Assembly (NCBI GenBank): GCA_022641835.1
Contig: CP048718.1
Span: forward strand, 992,001 to 1,056,000
Length of the DNA: 64,000 nt
From: Petasospora fabianii
Taxonomy: Eukaryota; Ascomycota; Saccharomycetes; Phaffomycetales; Wickerhamomycetaceae
Direction: 5' to 3'
A program made the position numbers and the translations under genes. This document shows positions 1 through 7,231 of the stretch, piece after piece (within the stretch, counting starts at the first letter, position 1; each line of letters starts with the position of its first letter). The notes under the pieces are model-generated. The model was not told the origin of the DNA. It worked only from the letters and a program-made list of their open reading frames with translations, and did no database searches.

Positions 1-470
1 CTACACTGTTCTCTTTCATAAGATCCAACAGGATCAAATGAATAAACTGATCCTTTACCTTCTTCATCAAGACCAGCAATGATGGTATGAACGTAGTATG
101 GGAAAAATCTCTTCCCATAAAGCATATGTTGTATGAATCTTGCCGCAGAGGATAATGTCATCTTCTTTTGATGATTGAAATGATACCATTTCAATTGATT
201 CTTAAATCTTGTAACCAATGCCTCACCATCAGCACTGAATCCATTAGCAGATACCACAATGTTATCACCTGCATCAAAAACCTTGGGTTCATAACGTGAG
301 TTAATAGAATAACCCACAGTGTGTCTTGTATCACCCGCAAGGACGGCAAAGTCCTCTCCGGCGATTCCAAGGATGGTACCACCAGAATCGGAGTATGGGT
401 TGAATCTGTGCTCGATCGGCACACTTTGGGCCTCACTCTGATAGCCTGAATTCACAGTAGCAGCTGACAT
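1..470 (-). CDS. PRE7: Proteasome subunit beta type-6, 5' part (window-truncated)
   Basis: Reading from the ATG at 470 leftwards gives 156 codons before the window ends, so the C-terminal third is missing. The product is a beta subunit (beta6) of the 20S proteasome core, a structural, non-proteolytic member of the beta ring. The sequence shows the family block GGTILGIAGEDFAVLAGDTR, followed by SINSRYEPKVFD, the stretch around SANGF and GKRFFPYYVHT. These match S. cerevisiae Pre7 almost residue for residue, and no other beta subunit fits as well. The N-terminal 20 or so residues form the short prosegment typical of this subunit. About 80 bp upstream (548-556, minus strand) lies GGTGGCGTT, which shares only its first six bases with the Rpn4 PACE element GGTGGCAAA, so proteasome co-regulation is possible but not shown. 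Confidence 0.97.
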   Translation of the reverse strand, partial: MSAATVNSGYQSEAQSVPIEHRFNPYSDSGGTILGIAGEDFAVLAGDTRHTVGYSINSRYEPKVFDAGDNIVVSANGFSADGEALVTRFKNQLKWYHFNHQKKMTLSSAARFIQHMLYGKRFFPYYVHTIIAGLDEEGKGSVYSFDPVGSYEREQC

Positions 471-811
471 TGATGATCAGAAGTTAATTGATAACAGAGT
501 CAGTGGGATTGAAGGGACAAGGACTGATCTTGGTGTTTGATTAAGTCAACGCCACCAGTTTGGAGAATCAATTGTGAGTGTATGGATGCCGCGAATCGAA
601 CATGTTCGCGAAGGTGTTATTTATTACTATATATTATGGTATAGTATTATAGTAGCTGAAGTGTTATTTCAGTTCAATTGCATCAGTATTGTATTTGTGA
701 TCTGTGTTTAATCTATTATGATCTATACTATATCTAAACTCGTCTTATCTCGATAATAAGAGCTTTTGCCTATCAGTCTAACAAACAGCAATATCTAAGT
801 AACCAACAAAA
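471..811. other. Spacer between PRE7 and tRNA-Glu
   Basis: AT-rich promoter region of PRE7 (leftward) with no open frame of note. A partial PACE-like word lies at 548-556. The right half would include the 5' flank of the tRNA gene. Nothing else is recognised. Confidence 0.5.
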
Positions 812-883
812 TCCGGCATGGTGTAGTGGCTAGCACAGTTCGCTCTCACCGAGCAGACCGGGGTTCGATTCCCCGTACCGGAA
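812..883 (+). tRNA. tRNA-Glu (anticodon CTC)
   Basis: The sequence folds as a 72-nt cloverleaf without intron. The acceptor strands are 812-818 and 876-882 with discriminator A883. The anticodon stem GTTCG/CGAGC encloses a CTCTCAC loop, giving anticodon CTC, which reads GAG. The T-arm is CGGGG-TTCGATT-CCCCG, containing the B box GGTTCGATTCC at 862-872. The body closely resembles yeast tRNA-Glu. One oddity is that acceptor position 6 (C817) faces position 67 (A877), a C-A mismatch where S. cerevisiae has a paired base. A T-run follows immediately as the Pol III stop. Confidence 0.95.
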
Positions 884-886
884 TTC

Positions 887-907
887 TTTTTTATTTTTTT
901 TTTTTTT
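887..907 (+). terminator. RNA polymerase III T-run terminator of tRNA-Glu
   Basis: A run of six T, one A, then fourteen T begins four bases after the discriminator of the tRNA gene. This is the normal Pol III termination signal. It also separates the tRNA from the GWT1 promoter. Confidence 0.85.
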
Positions 908-1035
908 ATTCTCGGCTCGGCTCGGCTTGGGGTAAAAAGATCTGGTAAGTGCAACATCCCGAGATCTCAAGATGTTCTTTTGTAAAGAACACGACAACAA
1001 CAATACTTCAATAGAGTGTTTCTTATACTGTTTAG

Positions 1036-1053
1036 ATGAAGAAGTATGTCTGA
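1036..1053 (+). promoter_or_regulatory. Five-codon uORF overlapping the GWT1 start
   Basis: ATG at 1036 opens a frame MKKYV that stops at 1051-1053. It overlaps the GWT1 start codon (1046) in another frame. If the transcript begins upstream of 1036, ribosomes using this ATG would pass the GWT1 start, lowering output. The transcription start is unknown, so the role is an inference. Confidence 0.35.
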
Positions 1054-2539
1054 TTTGAAAGAACGTAAGGAGGCGTTTGTTTCCGGGTTGACTGGAGGTT
1101 CGATCTCCGAGATTAATCAAGTCACTTCGATAGCATTGATTGGGTATTTCTCATGGTGTTTTATCAATAAGTACACTAATCTCTTCCATGGATCAAATAA
1201 ATGGTCACCATTGAGTCTTACAATTGATTTCCTTCTCAATTGGGTGGGGCTTCTACTGGCCATAACACTCTATTCATCACAACCAAGTATGCTTGCCCTT
1301 GGGATCCTCTTACCAACACTTTCATTACCATTGTTCAATAGGGCAAGATCAACGTCATCACAAAAGAAGACTAAGAAGATTAATAAAGCCGAGATCACCG
1401 ATAAGACATACTTACCAAAGAAACCATTCGTTACTGAATACAGAGGAGGTATGCTCGTTATCACCGCACTGGCTATCCTTGCTGTTGATTTCAAAATCTT
1501 CCCACGTCGTTTCGCCAAGGTTGAAACTTGGGGAACATCATTAATGGATCTTGGTGTTGGATCTTTTGTGTTTTCAATGGGTATGGTATCCACACGAAGT
1601 GTTATGCTTGATGAATTTCATCAAAGAAGAGTTAGTTATTGGTCAAAATTGTACAAGAGTCTAAGAAGTACAATGACAAGTGTTGCATTGGGGGTCTTAA
1701 GACTGGTCTTTGTTAAGAACTTGGACTATCAAGAGCATGTCACAGAATATGGTGTTCATTGGAATTTCTTCATAACACTTGTCTTGGTGGGTCCATTGAC
1801 TATCTTCATTGAACCAATCTTCAAATTCATTCCTCGTTGTCTAGTATCATTAATCATTACATTGACTTATGAATGGTTTATTGTCAAGAAAGAAGAATTC
1901 TTACCATATCTTTTACTTGCACCAAGAGTTGATTTCTTAAGTGCTAATAGAGAAGGTATCTTTTCACTTTTGGGGTATTGGGCAATCTTCCTTGCTGGTC
2001 AAACATCAGGTTTCTATGTTCTACCATCTACCGCAATAAGGAACAACTTGTACAAACCTTCATCAAAACAAGTCATTATCAATCAAGATAAGACCAAATT
2101 TAGCTTATTTGATAAACTCACTACAGTGTCTCCCCTCAGAGGTCTCATCACATGGTGTATCATTTACACATCACTTTTCTACTTTGTTAGACAAGAACAC
2201 GCTTATAACGTCTCAAGAAGACTTGCTAATCTCCCATATGTTCTATGGGTTTGTTCATACAACACTGGATTCCTAGTGTTTTACACATTGATTGATAAAC
2301 TCTTTGCTAATGACAACGAGGCATATGAAGATCGCATCTCGGTAAGTTTGGACAGTATAAACTCCAACGGTATGATCCTATTCTTACTCTCTAATGTGTC
2401 AACGGGTATAGTTAACATGACTATAAACACACTTGATGCTTCTCCTGCAAAATCTATTGTGGTACTCTTGTCATATGCTCTTTGGATCGCTTCTGTCGGT
2501 GCAGTGCTCTATTATAAGAAAATCTTCATCAAGCTTTGA
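1046..2539 (+). CDS. GWT1: GPI-anchored wall transfer protein 1, inositol acyltransferase
   Basis: 497 residues, the usual length (S. cerevisiae about 490). Gwt1 is a multi-pass ER membrane enzyme that acylates the inositol of GlcN-PI during GPI-anchor synthesis. Family blocks are easy to see: LTGGSISEINQVTS near the N terminus, FPRRFAKVETWGTSLMDLG, then VKNLDYQEHVTEYGVHWNFF in the middle, SANREGIFSLLGY and RRLANLPYVLWV towards the C terminus, ending in KKIFIKL as in S. cerevisiae. Around a dozen hydrophobic spans alternate with short loops. The ATG at 1046 starts directly on the conserved N terminus, so no intron is needed. It is the first gene of a block (with SRS2, TOK1 and BCK1) conserved with S. 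cerevisiae YJL091-YJL095. A short overlapping uORF precedes it. Confidence 0.97.
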   Translation: MSDLKERKEAFVSGLTGGSISEINQVTSIALIGYFSWCFINKYTNLFHGSNKWSPLSLTIDFLLNWVGLLLAITLYSSQPSMLALGILLPTLSLPLFNRARSTSSQKKTKKINKAEITDKTYLPKKPFVTEYRGGMLVITALAILAVDFKIFPRRFAKVETWGTSLMDLGVGSFVFSMGMVSTRSVMLDEFHQRRVSYWSKLYKSLRSTMTSVALGVLRLVFVKNLDYQEHVTEYGVHWNFFITLVLVGPLTIFIEPIFKFIPRCLVSLIITLTYEWFIVKKEEFLPYLLLAPRVDFLSANREGIFSLLGYWAIFLAGQTSGFYVLPSTAIRNNLYKPSSKQVIINQDKTKFSLFDKLTTVSPLRGLITWCIIYTSLFYFVRQEHAYNVSRRLANLPYVLWVCSYNTGFLVFYTLIDKLFANDNEAYEDRISVSLDSINSNGMILFLLSNVSTGIVNMTINTLDASPAKSIVVLLSYALWIASVGAVLYYKKIFIKL

Positions 2540-3018
2540 GTGGGTCTGCTCGGGGACCACAAATTGAATACTGAAACATTAAAAGACACAATACTGCCAC
2601 TGCATCTCTAGAATTTGTATATATCAAGAGAAAAAAAGGTGTAGCCGGTTCTCCGACCGGGGTGTTTCTCCATGTCCCAAAGCAGAAACAATAGCCTCCA
2701 ATGTAAATCTGTCCTATCTGAGGAACGAGGGTGTAGATCATGTCCGATCTCGGAGTGGACTACTCTAGAAGTACATATTATAGGGCAATAACAAAGTATA
2801 AGTCATAGTATAACAAAGAAACCAATGTTAATTAGTCGGTATCAAAAGAACACCCGCGTCCATCTGACATGAAAAAAGTCCCCGAGCAGCCATTCAACAA
2901 CTTTGTATATAAAACCTCTGACAGACTCCGACTAAGAGTAAAGTATCGTTGAAACTTTGTGAAAAAGAACACCGATAGACGTCACCGTGGAATCCCCTTT
3001 TAGTCTTGGATCCATCAC
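2540..3018. other. Spacer GWT1 to TatD-type gene
   Basis: GWT1 3' region and TatD promoter. It holds a small GC hairpin at 2645-2660 (CCGGT, six-base loop, ACCGG) and a TATATAAAA box at 2906-2914. No believable gene is present; the 70-codon minus-strand frame here lacks family resemblance. Confidence 0.5.
2906..2914 (+). promoter_or_regulatory. TATA box of the TatD-type gene
   Basis: TATATAAAA lies 236 bp before the first ATG (3142) but only about 105 bp before the tandem ACG codons at 3019-3024. That spacing would place transcription starts upstream of the in-frame, ATG-less leader, so the leader is probably transcribed. Confidence 0.55.
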
Positions 3019-3141
3019 ACGACGCCTCCCTCGATACATTCAAAGTTGAAGTTGAAGAACTTACTCCCCGCTTCTCGTCTCCTCCTCCGTACTTCGGTAG
3101 CTAAAGCCACCGTTAAAGCCATTTCGAGACCTTTATCCACT
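3019..3141 (+). other. In-frame ATG-less N-terminal extension resembling a mitochondrial presequence
   Basis: The frame of the TatD gene is open upstream to a TAG at 3001-3003 and contains no ATG before 3142. From the tandem ACG-ACG at 3019-3024 it would add 41 residues with eight Lys/Arg, no Asp/Glu, and alternating hydrophobic residues (core LPASRLLLRTSVAKATVKA, then SRPLST before the Met). TTG codons at 3046 and 3052 are other possible starts. Known precedent: S. cerevisiae ALA1 starts its mitochondrial form at two consecutive ACG codons, and GRS1 at TTG. Translation here is inferred, not shown. Confidence 0.5.
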
Positions 3142-4236
3142 ATGTCCCGTCCCAAATACTTTGATATCGGTGTCAATTTCACCGATCCGATGTTTCATGG
3201 CTCGTACCATGGCCGTCAATGTCACCCGGGTGACATTGAAGACGTTGTGCTACGTGCAAAGACGTTCCATGTTCGCAAGATGTTACTCACGGGTTCTTCA
3301 CTCTCTGAGAGTAGAGAGACATTAGTCATAGCTAGTGCTATGCCTGATTATCTCTACACTACTGTCGGTGTACACCCATGCTCTGTAAATGAGATCAATG
3401 AGGAGAATCAGGAACAGTATCTTAGGGATCTGAGGGAACTTGCCCTTTCTGGTACCAGAGCCGGTTTCGTTAAGGCATTTGGAGAGATTGGCCTCGATTA
3501 TGATAGATTACACTATACACCAGCTGATGTGCAAAAGAAATACTTCAAGTTACAATTAGATATTGCAGTTGAAGTTGGATTACCATTGTTCTTACACATG
3601 AGAGCTGCTAATGATGATTTCTGTGAAATCATCGAACCATATCTACCAAGTTTACCCAAAGGTGGTGTTGTCCATTCTTTCACTGGTACAAAGGATGAAT
3701 TGGATAAACTTTTGTCCCTAGGTTTCTACATTGGTGTCAATGGTTGCTCTTTAAAGACTGAAGAGAACTTGGAAGTCGTTAAGCATATCCCATTGGATAG
3801 ACTATTGGTGGAGACTGATGCCCCATGGTGTGAAATTAGACCAACTCACGCAGGTTACAAGTATTTGACACCATACCCTAACGAAACATACCCTTCAGTT
3901 ATCACAAAGCAGTCTTCACTAATCAAAGTGTCAGACTACCGTAATGCACTTGCCAACGTTGATAAGGGAATCAAGATGGATCCACTACTTCCATTCCCAT
4001 TGCTTAAGAAGGACCAATACTCTAAGTATGATGCCTCGACAAGAACACTCACAGGATCTCTTGCATCTCCTTTGATTAAAGGAAGAAATGAACCTGTTCA
4101 CATTGGCCAAGTTGTCGAGATCATTGCTAATGTAAGAGGCGAATCTGTACAGACGGTGATGGAGGCTGCCTACAACAACTCTTTCAAGTTGTTTGACATT
4201 GAAGAGGATGACGAGGATGAGTTCTTCCAATACTGA
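3142..4236 (+). CDS. TatD-family metal-dependent deoxyribonuclease
   Basis: 364 residues from the first in-frame ATG. It belongs to the TatD amidohydrolase-fold nucleases, which use two metal ions to remove nucleotides from DNA 3' ends; the S. cerevisiae counterpart is YBL055C, implicated in DNA degradation during cell death. Visible motifs: FDIGVNFTDPMFHG at the N terminus (eukaryotic form of the first metal site), GEIGLDYDR (Glu115), LFLHMR (His152), VVHSFTG (His178) and VETDAPWCEI (Asp226). The C terminus is acidic (EEDDEDEFFQY). A long in-frame leader without ATG lies upstream and looks like a mitochondrial presequence, so a second, organellar isoform is plausible. It sits between GWT1 and SRS2, which are adjacent in S. 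cerevisiae, so it is an insertion relative to that order. Confidence 0.93.
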   Translation: MSRPKYFDIGVNFTDPMFHGSYHGRQCHPGDIEDVVLRAKTFHVRKMLLTGSSLSESRETLVIASAMPDYLYTTVGVHPCSVNEINEENQEQYLRDLRELALSGTRAGFVKAFGEIGLDYDRLHYTPADVQKKYFKLQLDIAVEVGLPLFLHMRAANDDFCEIIEPYLPSLPKGGVVHSFTGTKDELDKLLSLGFYIGVNGCSLKTEENLEVVKHIPLDRLLVETDAPWCEIRPTHAGYKYLTPYPNETYPSVITKQSSLIKVSDYRNALANVDKGIKMDPLLPFPLLKKDQYSKYDASTRTLTGSLASPLIKGRNEPVHIGQVVEIIANVRGESVQTVMEAAYNNSFKLFDIEEDDEDEFFQY

Positions 4237-4300
4237 ATAGTTATTTAAGTAGAAACTGATAAATATAAAGAGTTCTTTAGAAGAGTATCAAATAGAAGAG

Positions 4301-4320
4301 ACGCGAAAGATGAGACGCGT
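4301..4320 (+). promoter_or_regulatory. Candidate SBF/MBF sites upstream of SRS2
   Basis: ACGCGAAA (4301-4308) resembles a Swi4/6 cell-cycle box and ACGCGT (4315-4320) is a perfect MluI cell-cycle box. They lie 87-106 bp before the SRS2 ATG. SRS2 is known to be expressed periodically around G1/S in S. cerevisiae, so these are credible sites for late-G1 control. Confidence 0.55.
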
Positions 4321-4406
4321 CAATTGAAATGTAAACAAAGGTCTTCTCTCTCTCTCTCTTAAGAGTCTTCATATAACACTACATTCTCTGTTCTTTAAAG
4401 GTCACT

Positions 4407-7034
4407 ATGGACCATGATCTCATATACAGGATCCTAGATGGTCTTAATGAGGAACAACGGGCCGCAGTGACTGCCCCAGCGCGTGGTCAGTTACAGATTG
4501 TGGCTGGTCCCGGGACGGGAAAGACTAAGGTTCTTACGTCTCGAGTGGCATATCTCCTCATCCATGAGAAAATCCAGCCGTGGCAGATGGTGGTTACCAC
4601 CTTCACTCGTAAGGCTGCCAAGGAGATGAAGGACAGACTCGCTGTGCTTCTCGAAGGGTCCCATGTGCCGTTTGATAAGCTACATATTGGTACTTTCCAT
4701 TCCATATGCATCAAAGTTCTAAGGAAGTACGGTAAAGAAGTTGGTCTCGATCAGAAATTCATTGTGGCAAGTACAAAGGACATTTCTGACATACTAGATA
4801 CGTTCTTGGATGACTCAAAGAAAGAACTTGATGCCCTAAGACTTAAAGACGAAGAAACAGGAAGGGCCAAAGATCTCAGAAGTGAAAAGGACTCGATGGT
4901 TATCAGTAAGATCAGAAAGCACATTTCACTGTTAAAATGTCGAGGAAGCTGGCCAGAGGACTATTCCAAGGAAGAGACTCACTCACAGGAACTTTTTAAG
5001 ATCTACACTGAGCTTCACTCAAGAATGTCAACGATGACAATGTTGGACTTTGATGATATCCTCATCTATACTGTTCGTCTCCTCCAACACAACACTTGCA
5101 TGTCCTCTATCAAACATGTCCTTGTCGATGAGTTCCAAGATACAAACACCGTACAGATGGATCTCGTACGTCTCTTTGCCTCCCAGAATAAGTACACGAG
5201 AGATAACATCACCGTCGTTGGTGATGTTGATCAAAGCATATATGCCTTCCGTGGTGCAAACTCTGCAAATTTTAACATCTTCCAAGGGAGATATCCTCAT
5301 TGTAAAGTTATCAAACTCAAGTATAACTATAGATCCACTCAGGATGTTCTCGATGCTAGTGAATGTTTCATGAGGGAACAAAAAGATCGACCTTCAAAAG
5401 ACCTCGTTTCCCAATATAACAAGAGTTTCCCTCTTGTGTATCGTTGTTTGAAGAGTGATTATAAAGAAGCTGAGTTCATTGCATCTGAGATCAAATTCTT
5501 GAGGTCTCTAACGGGACTGTTTAAGCCCCAGGATTTTGCAATCTTGGTGAGGGCTAACTATATGACCAGAGTCATTGAAAAAGAGTTATCGACTAAAGGT
5601 CTCCCTTACTCTGTCGTCAAAGGTAGAGCCTTTTGGGAGAGAAAGGAAGTAATGGCCATCATTGATCTCTTGAAATCAGTTGGGAGACCACAAGACCGAT
5701 GTGCTTTCATTAGATCACTATTATTTGTCGGTGAAGGTGTTGGTTCTGTTACTATGAAAAGAATCTCTGGGTACCTGGAAACTGAGACAAAGAGTGGGAT
5801 GACAACGTTGTCCGCTATCAAGATGATTATTAATGGTCAGAGAACTATCAAGGGATTAAATGCAAAGGCGAAGACAAGTTGTGCCAATTTGGTTAAGTTG
5901 ATTGAAGGTTCTATGTCGATATACTCTAGTGATCAATGTGACAAGTCTGATGTCATTGCACTCTTTGAATACTTCTACCAATCGGATGCAATTCAAAAGA
6001 TGCTTGATACAGATGATGAAAAGGTTCAGAATGTCAAGGAAATCAAGACACAACTCGAGCTATTTGTTCCTGAAGATTTGAAGATCGAGGAAGATGATAA
6101 TGACACCGTTGAGACCGACAATGAAACTCCAGAGCTGACGTTCCTCGAGTCTTTCCTCAGCTCGATTGACATATACACACCGGAGGAGGTAACTGAAGAA
6201 TCCGAGAGATCTATTGATCTTGAAAGTAAGATCTCCATCTCTACGATCCATGGGGCAAAGGGTCTTGAATGGCCCATTGTGTTTGTTGTTGGTGTCAATG
6301 AAGGACAATTCCCCAGTGGTCGTACAGACGACATCATCACTGATAGACAAGCCAGTGTCAATGAAGATCGACGTGTCTTTTATGTCTCCACTACTAGAGC
6401 TAAGCATCTTCTCTATGTGACATCAAACACTGCCACTTCGGAATTTGTGATGCCAATGAATACAGCGGGCAAGTTGGAGAAACACCAGAGAGCTTTCAAA
6501 GATCAAGAACAGATCAAAGCACTCTACAAACTCGTGGGTGCACCGGTACCTAGTGCTAAGGAACTTGAAAAGTATCATTTGCTTGCTGATTCGATCCGTC
6601 GTGAAAGAGATGAACAAGATGGTTCTGATCTACAGGGCAAGAATGAATATAGATACATGGCCAAGTCCAAGTCACCAACTGATACAGAACAGTACGATGC
6701 ACATCCAAAGACAAAAGCTCCACGGTTTGCCCCGAGTTACACTCCACAGACACGAATCACCAAGATGGAACCCAAGCCGGGACCAGTGCCTCCATTTAGA
6801 GTACCATTGTCAACGAAGAACTCTGTATCTATCCACAATCCACCATACAGACCACCTCGTATCGACAAGTTATCAATACCGGCCAAAACGGGAGATAATC
6901 CATCTCTCAAACAGGAACACGTTGTAACTGGGGATCACGTCTCTCATGCAACGTCGAGTGTAAACAACACTGCAAGCATTGACACGACACGTCCGAGAAA
7001 GAAGACGCTAGGAATGAAGAGACGTCGCTTTTGA
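4407..7034 (+). CDS. SRS2: Srs2-type UvrD-family DNA helicase/antirecombinase
   Basis: 875 residues. A superfamily 1 3'-5' helicase that strips Rad51 from single-stranded DNA and channels lesions to post-replication repair. Motifs: Walker A AGPGTGKTK (Lys39), TTFTRKAAKEM (motif Ia), IGTFHSICIKVL, LDFDDILIYTVRLL, VDEFQDTN (Walker B, Asp241-Glu242), GDVDQSIYAFRGA, NYRSTQ, STIHGAKGLEWPIVF and the motif VI region DRRVFYVSTTRAK. These fit Srs2 better than mitochondrial Hmi1. After about residue 740 the sequence becomes basic and disordered (blocks RYMAKSKS, RFAPSYTP) and ends KKTLGMKRRRF. S. cerevisiae Srs2 is about 1,174 residues with a terminal SUMO-binding motif (EIIVID) next to a PCNA contact; nothing like it is visible here. 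Two cell-cycle boxes precede the gene. Confidence 0.95.
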   Translation: MDHDLIYRILDGLNEEQRAAVTAPARGQLQIVAGPGTGKTKVLTSRVAYLLIHEKIQPWQMVVTTFTRKAAKEMKDRLAVLLEGSHVPFDKLHIGTFHSICIKVLRKYGKEVGLDQKFIVASTKDISDILDTFLDDSKKELDALRLKDEETGRAKDLRSEKDSMVISKIRKHISLLKCRGSWPEDYSKEETHSQELFKIYTELHSRMSTMTMLDFDDILIYTVRLLQHNTCMSSIKHVLVDEFQDTNTVQMDLVRLFASQNKYTRDNITVVGDVDQSIYAFRGANSANFNIFQGRYPHCKVIKLKYNYRSTQDVLDASECFMREQKDRPSKDLVSQYNKSFPLVYRCLKSDYKEAEFIASEIKFLRSLTGLFKPQDFAILVRANYMTRVIEKELSTKGLPYSVVKGRAFWERKEVMAIIDLLKSVGRPQDRCAFIRSLLFVGEGVGSVTMKRISGYLETETKSGMTTLSAIKMIINGQRTIKGLNAKAKTSCANLVKLIEGSMSIYSSDQCDKSDVIALFEYFYQSDAIQKMLDTDDEKVQNVKEIKTQLELFVPEDLKIEEDDNDTVETDNETPELTFLESFLSSIDIYTPEEVTEESERSIDLESKISISTIHGAKGLEWPIVFVVGVNEGQFPSGRTDDIITDRQASVNEDRRVFYVSTTRAKHLLYVTSNTATSEFVMPMNTAGKLEKHQRAFKDQEQIKALYKLVGAPVPSAKELEKYHLLADSIRRERDEQDGSDLQGKNEYRYMAKSKSPTDTEQYDAHPKTKAPRFAPSYTPQTRITKMEPKPGPVPPFRVPLSTKNSVSIHNPPYRPPRIDKLSIPAKTGDNPSLKQEHVVTGDHVSHATSSVNNTASIDTTRPRKKTLGMKRRRF

Positions 7035-7097
7035 AGCACATTATACATCTAAGAGATTAAAGATAATGTCCAAGTATAGCAGTGTAGTAGAGTAAGG

Positions 7098-7115
7098 GCC
7101 CGCGCGAAAGCGGGC
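7098..7115. other. GC-rich hairpin between SRS2 and TOK1
   Basis: GCCCGC and GCGGGC pair perfectly around a GCGAAA loop. It lies 64 bp after the SRS2 stop and 116 bp before TOK1. It is one of several short GC hairpins in AT-rich spacers of this window. A role in 3' end formation is possible but unproven. Confidence 0.6.
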
Positions 7116-7231
7116 ACGCACATTATGTCTCGGTTGCATATCCGAACAACAACATTTATCCATTCCTTTATTCTGTTCCTGTTTGCTTTATCCGTCTCAG
7201 GAGAGATCCAACCGATACGGCTGTAGCCCCA

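Noticed and set aside
830-1120. 96-codon minus-strand frame over the tRNA gene
   Set aside because: It reads through the antisense of tRNA-Glu and the T-run and overlaps the GWT1 start; the resemblance of its end to other annotated short proteins comes from the tRNA.
2529-2741. 70-codon minus-strand frame after GWT1
   Set aside because: It covers the 3' spacer and a GC hairpin, with no family resemblance or promoter.
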